From: Oxyruncus cristatus
Taxonomy: Eukaryota > Chordata > Aves > Passeriformes > Cotingidae
Assembly (NCBI GenBank): GCA_013399855.1
Contig: VXAY01004336.1
Coordinates: 1,050,076-1,114,075 of the forward strand
Direction of reading: 5' to 3'
DNA length: 64,000 bases
Shown: in pieces, positions 48,233-63,000 of the stretch
Numbering within the stretch: position 1 is the stretch's first letter
Layout of the letters: each line of letters opens with the position of its first letter
Position numbers and translations under genes: made by a program
The notes under the pieces: model-generated
The model's database searches: none
What the model saw: the letters and a program-made list of their open reading frames with translations, nothing else
What the model was told of the DNA's origin: nothing

Positions 48233-51200
48233 TTAGGAGGCTTTACTTATGAGATTGTTACAGCTGTTTATTTTCCAGTTTGGGAAGGTGCGTGGAGGTA
48301 ATCCTAGCCAAAATGAAGGACCTGAAAGTTGTGAGGCCACAACTACATCACTTGACATTTTGCCTTAACCCATGCAATCAGAGAAATAAAGACACGTCTG
48401 CTCCTATTTCCTACATACACCTACTTAGAGAACACAAACCCATTAAAGCTGAGCCAGACAGATATCAGTTCCTTAATTAGCTTGTCCTTTTAAGTGTTCC
48501 AGGAAGATTATTATAAGAAATACCATATGATTGCCCAAGAACAAACGAGATACGCTTTTAAACACCCTTTATTACTAACATTGCATAAGCATTCCAACAA
48601 TCAAATCTAACAGTTTGTTATCATAGTTGCAATCCCTTCGGCTTTGCAGCAGCAAGATGAATAGCATGTCATATCTCTTCTCAGCAAATAGCTGCCTGCC
48701 TTTGTAAACAAAACTGTCAAGACTGATTTCTCCGTACACATTTGCAAATTATATCCATTGGTTATGTGCCTTGCGGCATTTTTAGTGTGCTGCCAAGGGA
48801 ATGCTACCCTCGCATTAGTTTTATATGTTACCAACACCGTGATATCATCAGGGAACAATTGTAGGTACCTTGGAAACTATGGCTTAAATTCACAAATGTC
48901 TCCTACAGAACCCTGATGACAAACATACTAATTAACGAGTTAAAAACATTCAAACCTAGCAGGTAAATGCACTTCAAGAGTGATTGCTTGATTACTCCAA
49001 TAAACAAGAATCACAACCTTATAGGAAGTGACTATATACTACTTATTTTACTCCTGAACTTGTTACAGGTAGTAAGAAACTTTTAGTTACAATCTCTGAA
49101 CATGGTATTCTCTTTCTAGTTGTGTATTTGTAGTTGCAAGACACCTTTTCACTAGCAACAGGTGATTTACTCTCCTTGCCCTCAGTTAAATCCTTGAGTG
49201 AGAAGTATATGTAATATCCTGATATTCAACCTGCTGGGAAGCGCAGAGCACTGTGTTCTTATCCTGACACCAGCATTTTACTTACTGTCTGGCCACCAGG
49301 AATTCACTTCAATTCCTTGTCTCAGTTTAAATCTATGAAATATGATAATAATATTATTTACTTCAGGGAGGAGAAGAGTAAATTATTTAATGTGTACCAT
49401 GTGCTCTAAGAATATGGAGCAAAATATTATCTTAATGCTATAATTTCAGCCCCCCCATCAACATTTCATGTTTTTTGAATTTTATTTAACCTCCGTAATA
49501 AATGCAGACGACAAAACTGATAGTCATTGACATATTTTAAAAGAAAAATTCCATTTTTGTGATTTTGGTGTGGAAAAACCTCTGACCATACCTCATTAAC
49601 CATAATATAAAATATATTAAAATACTGATATTAAAATTACTGTAACTTTGTTGTTTTCACTTAAAGAAGCAAGCTTATTTTTCATGGAAATACAACTATC
49701 ATGCTACTTTTGACATTTTATGTTAATGATACGTAATAATGTCATTTCAACAGAGATTCTAATTAGTTGTCAGTAACACAATATAGTCATGTATAATTAC
49801 AAATTTTGTGTGTGAGGAGAACTGCCTTGTTCTCATTAGAGGGACTAAAGCTGCAGAACATCACATTTCTCAGTATTGTACCAGAGGAATATAAGAACAC
49901 ACTCATGACTGCATTAGAGAATGGCACATAACAACAGAATCCGTAACAGATAGAAAACGTGATGACACTAAACTGCAGAGCATAATTCATCCATGGAAAA
50001 AGCCCCCACCCTACTCCCGTGCTCACATCAGCCTGCAGCTCTCTGGCTGTTGCACAGCTCTCAAACACTAGGGCAGGCATTTCTTTTCTTTAGCTAATCA
50101 AGCCGGCGTGGGAAGTGATACTATCAGGGAAGTCTAGATCAGAAGGGGAGATGAGAAAGATCTAGCAGATCCTATAGCACACAGTAAACACTAGGGGAGA
50201 GTGACTACAGGAGTCATTCATTGCCTGTTGCATGGCTTTCTCCTTTAATTCCCAGCAGCTAGAAAATTCAAGAGAGGACAAGATTGCTGAGTGTGACTGA
50301 GTATCGTCCAAGCCAGCTGAGTTGTGGTGTGGATGTCTGAGTGGGAATAAACCCAAAAGCTGTGAGTTGTGATTTCAGGGTCTCTCCATTATTAAACCGT
50401 TGTGCGAGGTGCAGAACTAGCTCAGAAGCACATGGGAAAAATTACAAAACAACACTCCTTGTTCTCAAGAACTAGACATGGTTAGGATTGGTAAATTATT
50501 AACCCAGACAGTAGAGTTTCATTTTTTCTGAAAGAAAGCTTGCTATAGCCTTTTTTAAAGATGTAGTTACTTATTTTTGTAGTTACTTACTCTTGTGAGT
50601 TTTCCTCACAAAAGAGGGTCAGCTTTACAAGGATCTTGGGAACAGTTAAGGAGAAAAAGAAGGAATATTAAAAGATGAACACGAGCTGAATTGTATGTAG
50701 AAATTAATAACTTGCTATTTAAACAACTATGATATATCAAAGATAAATTAATCATAATGTTTATTTCATGCTATCTTTTGTATTCGTACAATTTTCTAAG
50801 TACGAGGACAGGCTGCTTATACTGAAGCTCTTTGCAATCACAGTAACACACTAATGTGACAAGCAAAAATCTTACTGAAAGGCTAAAGTATAAGGTTAAT
50901 ACATGAAACCTTGTATTGCCTTTATAGTTATGTACATGTTTTTTCTCCTCTTTAGCAAAGCACTTTGCTGGTAGGAACAGATGCCACTTTCTCAAGAACT
51001 CAAGATTTCTGCAAGAATTGCTGCCCTGAATCAGCTCTTTCCCTTATTTTTCCTGGTCTACATGAAGAGGGGTGGCAGCAACACTCCCTTCAGAATATGG
51101 AACTACCTGACCTCCCAAGCCTTGCTTTTTTTTCCTCACTTGGCTTCTCCACCAGGAATAACTCATCCAGCAGCACAACAGGCAGAACAACATGGCCTTA

Positions 51201-54200
51201 TGCATTGTCTAGCCCCAAATGTGCAATGCCACACTGGCACTCACCCACGGTGTTCCTCCAGTGGACCTGCAGGTGTGTTCCAGGCACTGCTACCCCCAAA
51301 CCCTGCTTTGAAGAGTGCACCAGATACCCTTGCAAGGGCAGGTTGGGGAAAAAAAATCAGTCCATGTTACTGCATTGGAGCTACTCAGAAAGGACTTCCC
51401 CCCTCCCTGTGTTATTAACTCTTGCTGCCAGTAGGTATGTGATCGTACTTATATAGTGCATGTGAGTAGTGACTGTGTCCCTTTCTCTGTTGGCTATTCT
51501 GAGAGCTTCTTTTGACAGCTGATACATGAAAAGATTTGTTGTTTTTTGAAGTGTAGTGGTAGAGGTTTTATACTTTGGGCCAGAGTGTCAGTGAAGATTC
51601 TTTAGTGATGTGTGCATTGGAAGTGACAAGCAGTGAATAACTGACATCAGGCATAAGTAATACTTGTAGTCTGACTTTGATATGTTATTCTTAAAAAAAA
51701 TCCAGTCTGTAAATACAGTCTACATTTGTTAGCTTGAAAAGAAGGAAAGGGGATGAGTGCAAATATAGAAGAGAGAAGTGAAAAACCGTAACAAGAAGAA
51801 AAAGCAAGCAGAAATAAGCTGATAAAGATAAAAAGGAGTGAGAGTATTAAAAGAGAGAATATAGAAATACAAATGGATCAGAAGTAATATAAAATTGCTG
51901 AAAAGTGGGAGAAAAACTAAAGATGAAAGGAATCACAATGTAACAGATCAGAAAAAAAAATTGTTTGTAAACTCTAGTCTGAAATCCTATATACAATCAA
52001 TAAGAACTTGAGCAGCCTATGAAATAAATGTGCTTTTGTAAAACAGGTATTTGATGAAGTTCCATTGACTGTGAGACACTATAGTTTGCAAGTAAAAAGG
52101 ATTCTGTGAAGTTATTTAAAATACACAGCAGGAGCGGGTGGGGTGGTTGGTATGGGTAGTGTAGAAGTAATTTGAATGGTGATGAAGTCACACTGTAAAA
52201 CAAATATTATGTTTAACCCCCATAAGAACAATGCAGTTTTTCAGCAAGAAATGAGTTATTCCAGGGAAGACATTTGAATGAACTTGTGGGGCTCTTTCAC
52301 TGACTCCAGTGAAGCTCATGACTGTATTTTCATTCAGACATTTTGCTTTTCTTTGTTAATTATCTGTAGACTAGAAATGGCAAGGAGAGCAGTAAGCTGA
52401 AAGGTGGTATGTACTTTTGCTGAATTCTTTATTTACATGTTGCCCATTATTTTCTTTGAGAGTAGAAGTATAATCTAACAGGGAACAAATCTTTAAAGTC
52501 ATTGAAGTATTTTCCAAAAGGAAATATTTTACATCAGAAAACGGAAGAGAGAGATATGAAGGGCTTCCAGGATAGATCAGTGGCTGAAGCAGAATATCAG
52601 CTCCTACTTGGTGGTCTCATTATCGCCCCCAAACAGCACTTTTACATAGAAGAGTTGTCAGATAAAACTTCACATCAGTCAGCACACTTTTTCAACATAC
52701 TAAACGTAATAATGGGAAAAGTATGCAGGTCAGCATGTTTAAATAGAATAAATCATAGAAGAGACACATTGTCTATCCATGAGAAAAAAGCAAACAAACA
52801 ACCAAACAGATTTTAATATTGTATTACGGAAGTGGAGCATCAACTGCCTTCTTTCTTTTCTTGGCTGCTCACAGGACTTAGTTGCAGCAGAAAAGCCATA
52901 CATTAAGCTTTTAGGAAGGGATGGAGCCAAGACTGGGTAGGGACTGCACTCAGCTCTGCTTCCAGAGAAGCCACAGGTGCTAGACAGCTTCCAAATGCTT
53001 GCCTTTCCACAGCTGTGAAGAGAGATGTTACCTTTGTGCTTCTGTTCCAGGAATTGAATGAATATTATTTCCTCATTTCACATGGCCTCTTCAAAATTTT
53101 GTGACGAATGTGTAAATTGTCAGAAGATCTTGGCTAGAAGGAACCACACACAGCTAGGCATATCGTGCCTTATTATATAATAGATTAATTAAAGGAGTAA
53201 TAAATTGCTTAGTTGCTTGTAAGTGCAGCAATGCAGGAATGTATTTTACACCAAACAGATATATTATGGATGTTTTTTGGAAATGGCAATGTCATCTAAA
53301 ATTATCTTTAAAAGAGTGTGCAAAATAATTCTAAAGGAATGGGGGATTTGTGAGGAATACAACACTCTGAAAAGGTACGGTGTAGCATTATTGTTACATT
53401 ACAGAATCTGAAAGTATAATTTATAACAAAAACGTGCCCATAAAAATTTTATTTATTCTTTAAATAAATACATTTAAATTTTTAAATTTTACCTATTTGT
53501 TCTCTTCCAGAATTTCTGGAATTATTTCTATAGCTATTCCCAGCTGTTCAAGTGCGAGATGTTTTATTACAGTTACCATATACTGGGATATATCCTACTT
53601 TACTCAGCAACCATTTTTCACTAACAACAAGGAGATTTTATGTGAGTGAAATGATGGGAACTGTTGGTGCATGTAAAGAAAGATTGGATTCTTCTGGTTT
53701 ATATCCCATTAAAAGAGCCCTAATACAATTCAGAGCTTCAGGAAAATCACTGTGAAATATTTAATGACATATTGTCACAAACAATATATGGAACTTTACT
53801 TAAAATTGTAATTCCTAATTTTACAATGTTTAATACGGATACAAAGTACAACCTGAGTTCAGAAACGTAAAACATCCCTTTTGAGGGGTGCCTCAAATTT
53901 AATTTGTGTTTAGTTCATGCTGTCAGTGATAGACTTCAGCTACTACTCAAGAATTTCCCTGATTTTTGACCAGGTATAGATAGGTAATATTCACAGTCTA
54001 TTAGAAACATGGACAGAACACTGTTAGCCTCTATGGAAATATCTAAAATAGTTAAGAAGGGCTGCATACAGCTGATTTTAAGGAGAAACATAAACAAATA
54101 CTCTTGTCTATTTAAGTTTATGACATTTATTATCTGCCTCAGTATATTATGCTCTACCTTACTTAGTTTTGCAAAGCTGTTATTAATATGTTTTATTCAT

Positions 54201-57159
54201 AAAAGAAAGTGTCAAAACTATGTTGCTAATCCTCCTGACTCCATAATAAATCATTGCTTGTTTGCTGTACTATAATATGTATTTTCAATAATGCAGAAGC
54301 AAGCAGAGGTCCTTAGGCAATAAAAGTCTCCATATAAAGCAACTGTTCTTTTGCAAAAAAAAATAAAAATAAAAAATAAAAAAGGATCTCTCTAAAATCC
54401 CTGGCACTTTGAAAACTTTTGTGCACTTCACGTGCAAGCTTTGCAGGTACCAAACTGTTTCCCCTCACACTGTGCATTGCTGTGCAGGGTTTTCAGAGCA
54501 GCCAGGGACAGCTTGGGTTTGTATGCACAAAATGAAGGATGTGGGAAGCAATATGTGCTGTCCTTTGCCTTTTTGTTAAACTTGAGTTGATTTGTAGCAA
54601 CATCTACTTTGTTTTGAGGAAAGGAATTTAAATATACCAAGTAGGAAAGGTTGTCCAACTGTCAAGTATATTCTATTTAGTCCCCAGTGAAGTTTTGAGA
54701 AGCATGAAGCATATTAGAACTGGATAATAAGCTAAGACTTTTTTTAAATTTTTTTTTTTTCTGGTTGTTATATTGTACATATGGAGTATGTTAAACTTGA
54801 TGTGTACTCTTGCTAGAGATACCAAATGTTCAAAACACAGTTTGAAGTTAGAACCACTCATCTCTGAATCACTGTCCTGCATAATGCTACAAATTGCTAT
54901 TGTTTGTAAGAAATCTTGTATTATGAACAACTATCCTCTTAGGCCTCAGGTGACTTTTAATGAAACCATCTATTCCCTCTGTGTATTCCCTCAAATTTCT
55001 TGCCAGATGTTAATCTTGACATTTTGAAAGTTTTCCTGTTTAAAACTTCAAAGTATTTTGCAGCATTGGCTGTATAAGAATGCTTGATAACTTTAAATTA
55101 TCCATATTTCTAATGTTAAGTCTTTGTCATTACATGTACCACTAGTAGAAAGAGTGATGGGAGCTCTCTGCGCCTGAATCATGTGCAGTCATAAGAAGGT
55201 GCTAAATATCACTTGACCAAAATGTATTACAGAGTACATTTTCCTGCACAATGAGTCCAGGTCTGCATTGGCGTATCACCTGAGTTTTTCTTGAAGCAAG
55301 GAATGGAACAACCATCTCTAGGAACACAGTGGATCAGATATGTCCTCAAGCAAGTTGTGTTCTGTAACTACCAGTAAGATTTCTACTGCGAAAAAAATTT
55401 TGTAGGTGAAACTGTTAGCATTCTGAATTATTACCCGAGAAGCACCTGGATGTTGCACCATGGATGTAACAGTTCCTACCTCTTTAGTCAGGTCCTCTAG
55501 AAACACTGTAGATACTTAGATTTCCTCTTCTTTGTTTCCTCTGTGTTAAGAGAGTCGCTGGTAAGAAAACCCAAAAGGAACTTCCCACATTCCCCCAGCA
55601 GCAGAGCTGCATTCGTGCTGGCAAACCTGTGTCCTCAAGCATCCACTTGCAGGAGTCCTTTGCAACTCGTGGTGTGGCTGAACAAAGTGACACTACAGAG
55701 CAGCTGCTGGCCCCACAGGAGACCTTATCACTATGGTAGCCCACAGCAAAGCAAAATAATGAAAAAAATAAAGAAATAAAGAAAATGTTTTCAGCCTCCC
55801 TTCCTCTGGAGAGCAACTGGGAAGGTTATACCTATAGTTAAGGCAAAAGAAAGCACCAAAACCATATATTCTTCCTTCTGAAAAATCACAGTTTTATCAT
55901 GGAAAAAAAACAGAGAAGGAGAGAAGTGCTCCTTTGTATATCTTTTCTCCATACAATATTTATTGTCCTTACAAGCTTGAAGAAATATTTTTTCTAGGAG
56001 CTGCTATGTCAACTCAAGTCCCAGTGACTTCTTGGTGCTTTTGAAAATGAGACTACATAATAGATTGGGGATTTAAAAAAAAAATGTTTATTAGGAGGTA
56101 TGCATCTGAGTAACGTAACAACCTCTGAAAATTTTACCATGAAGCAAAGAGTACATATTTATGAGATTAGTTCACTTCTCTTAACACACTGTAGTTCTCC
56201 TTGGATAGCATAAGAAATCTGAATTCCATAATGTTGTAAACAACAGAAACTGCAATTATTGTAGAGCTAAATAAATTCTTCATATAAATGTTTACTTCCA
56301 ACATAATATGCAGTATAGCTGGTTTGTAAGTAAACAAAAGTGATGCATGTGTGTGTGATGATTCATATCTACAGCTAGATTAAAAGATAATATGTGAAAT
56401 ATGCTAATATTGCAGGAAAATATTTTCTAACAGGAATTTTTTTTTTCTCTTTTATGGAATGAATGTAGTGTATATTGATCATCATTAACCATTCACTGTT
56501 AAATAAAATAATGTAAAATAAACCAAACAAAAACAAAATCAACACTTCAAAACAAAACCATACTTGCATGTTTCATTCAAGGTTTCATTCTGTTTCAATA
56601 GACGGCTCTGGGAGTTAATGAATATACTTTCTTCCTATCTGAAACATTAATCTGATACTTGTTTTAGGAGTATTTGGGGGGAAATTACTCTAATAATAAA
56701 GCTGTTGCTAGGAGGCCTAGAGAAACCTAAACCAATTTGGCTTGGAGAAACAGATAATCAGTGTCCTAGCGCTTTCTTTCTAAAGTGTCCTTGTGCTTTT
56801 CCCCGAGAGCAGGAAATCAGTGACTGGAGAATAAATCTCCATTCTGATTGTTTACAGAGCATAATGAGGGCCTCAAGCGAAGAAATGCATCATTTGCTTT
56901 ATACCTGCAGCTGAACTGCGACACATCCCACTTAATACCCACCAACTACCATTCCAGACTTCGAACAAAAAGCCATCATTTTAGATGAACACACCCTTAC
57001 CCTGCAAGGGTATAATTCTTTGGAGGAAAGTTTAAAACAGTCCACCTCGCAAAGCATTTCTGGTCTTTTAAGACTTTTGTGACAGTGGCCTCACATTTCA
57101 GAACATTTCAGTTCTTACATTTGCTTTTTTGTTAACATCAGATCCAGATGTAATTTGCT

Positions 57160-57700
57160 GCCTTTATTTCTGTTGTCTACCCCTTTTCCCAGATCCTGCG
57201 TCTTTACCTTTATCTCCAATCTCTGTCTCATTCTGGAGAGGGAGAACTGAGACTTTGACAGCATCCCCTCTCTCCCAACTCCATAAAAAAGTATGTTTCC
57301 TCTGCTTTCATCTGTGATCACTCGATAATTGCATTTTCCAGGATAAAGCTTCTCTTGGGGCTTCAGTGGCTCCCTGGGCATCTCCAGATTCCCACACTGT
57401 GTTGCTCACCACTCTGTGCTTGTGGCCTGGCTTATTCTCATTTTCTTTCTCCCCTTGGTGCTTCTGAACCTCAAATCCAAAATCTTTTTTTTCCCTCTCA
57501 GCATGTTGTGCCTACATGTGTTTTTCCACTGCTTTCTCTTGGATCACCTGTTGTTTCTCAAGATCAAGCCACTCTAAAATGGAACTTCTCTTACATCTTC
57601 CTAAAATGCCATTGCTGTATCACTGGTTTCCTCTGCAGTGTTGAAGCTCAGTATTATGTTTGGTCTTTCTCACTTTATTCTCCTCCTTACATTAAGATTT
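57160..57700. other. Strand-asymmetric pyrimidine-rich block
   Basis: The plus strand is strongly C+T rich (for example CTCATTTTCTTTCTCCCCTT). Similar blocks lie at 4521-5060 and 37280-37610. Open frames in these blocks are long because pyrimidine-rich DNA has few stop codons, not because of coding. Confidence 0.5.
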
Positions 57701-59744
57701 TCACTAATTCTCTTATTTATTCTGGAACATCCAAAATAGCAACCTTTTTTTTCTGTGAATATGTGATCAAAAATAAAAAGGTCAAAAGGAGGGCGAGAAA
57801 GATATTTGTTTCATTTCAAAACAAGAAGAAAATACATTGCTGTTTGTCTGGTTTTGTACAAGGTACCACAAAGGATTTCTGTAAGTGCTGTTACCTATGC
57901 TAAATTCCCTACAGTTGAGTCCCATCAGTTAGACTTTAATTTCTCTGTTGCAACAGTAATTTTCTTAAAGCCTTGATCCAACAAAGTGCTTAAACACTTG
58001 TGCTCAGACTTGTGAGTGACCTCACTGCAGATATCGGAATTGCACACTTCACATACTTGCACTTAAGCACACAAATAATTATTCTGCTCAATTTGTGCTT
58101 TAAGCTAGCTTAGTGGTTTATTACATTCATTTTGCATCCAGGATGTAAAAGAAGTCATTTAGAGAAATGTATATTTTGCAAGATGCTGAATTTAAGCATT
58201 TTTTTCAGGTTTTAAAGTATTTTTAGCTGAGACATTAACTTTATTCTTCAGACTAAGATATTAGTCTTCTGACTTTTGTGGAAGCTCTAAGGTAAAATAA
58301 AGAGTATATTAAAAAAATGTGAAATCTCCTTATACTAACACCTAAGGATGAAAATGATTGCAGTACCTTCTCTACCTCACATGAAAATGTTTTACCATAA
58401 TGACTCATTTTAAAAGTATATTCCTTTTAATGAATACTTACTTCATCAGAAATAAAGATATGGGTAAGTGGATGTGGAAATTTAAAAACATATGCTGCAA
58501 AGCATTTATTGATGAAAAAACGTCTCGGTGTTCTCTCACAGATACTACTCTGAGTTATTATAGTGTTAACAGTGGTGCAAATACTGCAAAATCTAATTGC
58601 TTTGTGCCAGATCTTCACTACTCCTTCCAGATATCCTTTTCCAGAAATTACTGCATTAAAGCATCTGAATCTCCCACTGTTTCAAAATATATATGACACT
58701 GAGACAATAGCTCTCAAGGTCACTTCCCAGAATCTTTTCTATTGATCAGCACTAAAAACTATTAGATGTCTGGCTGGGTGAATGCCTGTTAAACTACTGC
58801 TAGCAGCTCCCGAGTGTTTAGTCTGTTTTATGGAATAGCACATTTATAAATGTGGGTCTTTCTCCTCCGGGTATCCCATCTCTACATTTAAATATTACAT
58901 GAGGTACGGGCTGGGAGTGAACCAGGAGATTTTCTCACTTGGTGCACTGTTGAAGAAGAGTACAAAAAGCTGAGCTGTGGGTGCCCTGAGTGTGCTGGAT
59001 GGGAGTCAGCACAGCTCTGTGCCGCCAAGATAGCCCCTTTCATGTGTGAGATCAGTCAGTCAGCCTCTTTGCCGATCAGACCACTACGGCTTTTAGCAGG
59101 GAACTTTGCATTTATGTTCCCAGTTTTAAATATCCTCATCTGTGCTTGCTGCCAAGGTTAGGAACAGCTCTGGGTACTCGGAGGATGAGCTTTAAGGAAA
59201 GGTGTTGAATTCTCTCACATGTGGGGAGAGATGCTGGTCTGCATCTTCTGCCCTATGCAGGGGAAAGCATTGAGGACGGTGCTCTGAGATCAGCCTGCTG
59301 TGAGCAGGCTCCCTGACCAATGCCATCTGCCTAGAGATACTCTTCTCTAAAATCAGTTAAGAAACCATTTTCCCTCTTGCTGTAGGGCTGAACAATGTGC
59401 TGCTTGGAATTTCTCAGGTTTTGTCAGAGCAGACATTTCTGTGGTGCCACTGAATTCAGGCTTTGGGTAGTTGGCACTTCTGAAGAGGAGCTGTGTATGA
59501 TTCCAAAGATCATGTCTGTTCCCATTACACAGGGGGAAAAACGCTGTGCAGTTAGCTTTTCAGTGCAAGGATTAAAAGCTGCTGACTCTGTTTTCTGAGC
59601 TGGGGCCCCAGTTCCATCTATACGCGTACAAGTGACACTCATGCACGCACAACTCACTTAATTGAGAACTGAGTCATTCCCTCCTACATTCAAACCCATG
59701 TTCCCAACAGCTGCACCACAATGTCTTCTGTAGCTTTTAGGCTT

Positions 59745-60048
59745 TGGGGGTTTTTTGTTGTGTGGGTTTGTTTTTTTTTCTGGAATTTTCTTGTCTATAC
59801 TGTGTATTTCTTGTTAAATCATGGTCACAACCATCCATAATCTTGATGTTCCCAATTTCTACTGGCAGGGCACGAATAGCTGTTCTTCCTGTTGTCAGTT
59901 CTTCTGCTATTGCTCTTATAAAGATGTTTCTGGGAGTTTTGAGTGGTTTGATTCCTTTAGACAAAGACTCCAGCATCAGCCTGGTTTCCATGGCTACCAA
60001 CTCCTCAATCTCTCCTCAATACAGACTTTTCAGCCACTCTCATTCAAA
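59745..60048 (-). pseudogene. Possible small retrocopy or old coding fragment with A-rich tail
   Basis: On the minus strand a protein-like frame reads ETRLMLESLSKGIKPLKTP and, after RNIF, IRAIAEELTTGRTAIRALP, then IGNIKIMDGCDHDLTRN. Two in-frame stops lie upstream (after NES and after KSLY) while the reading continues protein-like across them. The 3' end runs into an A/C-rich tail (59745-59790). Stops, the isolated position and the A-rich tail suggest a processed fragment, but the source gene is not recognised. Similar A/C-rich runs occur elsewhere in the window, so the tail may be unrelated. Confidence 0.35.
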
Positions 60049-63000
60049 AAAATAGTAAAATAAAAATTCTTGCCTTATCTCTGGACACTACAAGTTAAAT
60101 TTCAGCTTCCTCCAGTTATTCACACCAGCAGCAAAAATCCCTAAAGAGAAAACTTAAAGAAACAGAGGAGTGTAAAGACTTCCTTTGGCTGTTTCATGAA
60201 AGGCTACTGCTGTCACAAGCACATCATACAATCCTGTACATAAATCTGTCAAGCTCCATCATAAAATAACTCCTAGTATTTTTTCTTTTATTTTTTTTTC
60301 AGCTAGTGGATTGAGTGGATAATTCATTTTTCTATTTTTCTTGACTGCTTGGTTAAAATTTTGGCACTCTCAAATCAAGTGAGTAAAATGAATAGTTTGA
60401 ACCAAAATGAGAGTATTCTGTTCCCTGTTTTCACACTGAAGAACAAGGCATGCCAAATTTAAAACATTTCATTTTCAATGAGGGCAACTTTAACAAATGC
60501 AAGTAATAGCAAATGGAGATGTAGCTCTGAGAACCATTCACAGAATAAAGTGAGAAATTTAATTTCTGTTCTCTCTTCTTCAGGCAAGCCAAAGCCCACT
60601 TCCCTGACTAAACTGGAGTTTTTTGCCTTGCTTCATTAAATCTTTTAGGGACTTTTCACAAAACCTAACTTAGCTTTAACAGTTTTCTTCCTGCACCATA
60701 TAATGTTCTCTAGTGGGGTAGTTAAAGCAGTTTCCTGAAGTACTCTTATACCATGACAAAAAATGAAATTCAGGCTTTTCAGGTCCAGAAAGTGTCCCAA
60801 CCCATTAACTGTTCAATGAGGATTTCTTTACTTCTCGTTTCTAAATCTAGTCATACACATGGGCAAGATTCACTGAAGTGTACAAACGGCTTTAGGTTGA
60901 ACAAGCTTGCATTGCTATAATTCAATAATCCAGTTTTAAAGCTCTCGTATTCTAGAATTTTACCAAAACAGCAGTAGAGTTTCGGAGGAGATGCAATTAA
61001 TATCTTACAGTCATACATTAACATGTTATACAACACCTGATGGCCCAAAATACCTGATTTGTGTGTAATTGAAACAGAAACAAATCTAGAATGTCTGTGG
61101 GTTTCACGCTGATTTACTACTGTAGACATTGCCCAAACTGCACAGAACTGTAGGAAACAGAAAAGCTTCTGGTGGCATAATATCAGTGGCAGCTGGTTGA
61201 AACATTGGTTGAAACTGTCATTTTACAAAAAATATAGTCCTTCTTTTGAACTATGATTTAAAATAGTAGCACTGTAAATAAAATATTATGCCTTGATTTT
61301 TTTCTTAAAACTGATTAAAAATATTAGCTGTACTGAGGAAAAGTAACCAGATTTGGATGCTAAAAATTGATTAGCTAACAGAAAATATGTGTGAATTCAA
61401 TAACACTGGCAGATCTTTCTAAAGACACGATTGCTTTTCAGACAAATATAAGGTGAAATTTCAGTGGGTAGGATCCCTATCTGACTTTCAAGTTTGTTCT
61501 TTGTTAGGAGCCTGGAATAAATCAATCCTCAAAGTACTTTTTCTGCAGTGACACAGCTCTGCTACACCAAGTGTCTGCCATCATGGTAGTTTAGCTCACT
61601 GATCCCTCTGAGAGCTTGTTCTCCTAGTGGCAGTAATGGTAGGGCTATCTAGTATCTGGAGTCCCCCACATGCATCCCCATGGCTCTCTGAAAGAGCTGC
61701 ATGGTGGCACGTAAGGAATCTGTACATTTGCCTGGGATTTATGGATAACAAAGAACCAAGCTGGAATAGTTTCTTCATCGCAGGTTTCCTGCTATGTGAG
61801 GATCAACTTTTCACCATGTGTGTGACAAGGCTGATGTTTCTGGAAGGCTTTAAATCTCCTGCATTTGTGTGGTACAAGTGGTCTCTGTGCACATTAAATA
61901 CACAACTGGGGCCACTGTGGACCATCTGTGCAGCACACATGGGCAATCTGACACTTTCTGTCATCATTAAGCATAATATTCCTGCAATACTGTCACAAGC
62001 TTAAATAATGGTCAGGGAAACTAAAACAAATGTAATCAACCCGCAGCTATCCACACTCGTCCCACACTGGGCTCCTCCTGAGAAATCTCTTCTTCCTAAA
62101 GCTGAGAGTAAAGGTGGGTTTCATTTGACCATTTGACAAATTCATCTTGCCAGAAATATGTATTTCAGGGCAATTCAACCTCTCCTCAGCAACACATTAA
62201 AATAGGTCAGATGAACTGCTGCTTAAGACTGCCTATTTCTCTCTCTTTTTGACAGAGAGCCTAAAATGAAAACCTCAGCAGTGAACATCCACCTGCCAAA
62301 GGCCATTACAGCTGGGTGAGAAGCATCTCACTAAGTGACTTCCAAAAAGCTTTCAGCTAAATCTGGGTTCTTCTAAAATGCTTTGTGCCTTTCCAGGGCT
62401 GCCTGCCATTGCATCCATCCTGCCTTCAATCTGCTTGCCACTTACAGGATGACCTTCGGGCAAGCGGAGGCCAGCAGCAGGAGGTAACTCCACTTCCCCA
62501 GCTTTCCTCTGCATGACCATCTGGCTCTTGGACTTCTGGGTTTTACACCCAGACCTTGTATACGTCTTCAAGGTCTACTCAGCAGGTCTCCCTTCCCCAG
62601 ACCTAATCGTTTAATTAACAATTCCCTTCCTTCTCCTGCGACCAGCACCATGGAGTGACTTCCTGGGCACTTGGCATTCCTGGGCAGAGCTAAAGGAGAA
62701 TGAATTCAGTAAGAAGTTAAAAGAGATGATGAGTCTGGTTTGTGCTATATCTACTTCTAATGATGAAATACATCCTATGTTCATTTTAAACTTCAATTGC
62801 TGATGCTACTATGTTTCCCCAAATTAAAAGTCAGTTATCTTGGAGGGGGCTGTTTGGCCTACTGTCAGACTCATAGATCTGGACCTTGGTTTGAATGTAA
62901 TAATTCTACCAGGGGCTCTTACACCAGCATTTTCTCTGGGAGAACTGGAAGTGAAATGTCTGTCCTAAGTCAAGCATGTATCAATATGCAACTAAAAACT

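Noticed and set aside
50965..51456. 163- and 145-codon overlapping plus-strand frames
   Set aside because: Two frames are open over the same bases, and no convincing domain or exon boundary was found.
57355..57903. 182-codon plus-strand open frame
   Set aside because: Lies in a pyrimidine-rich block where stops are rare; residue composition follows the base bias, and no family is recognised.
61627..62004. 125-codon plus-strand open frame
   Set aside because: No recognisable domain, no splice context and no neighbouring exons; chance length is plausible.
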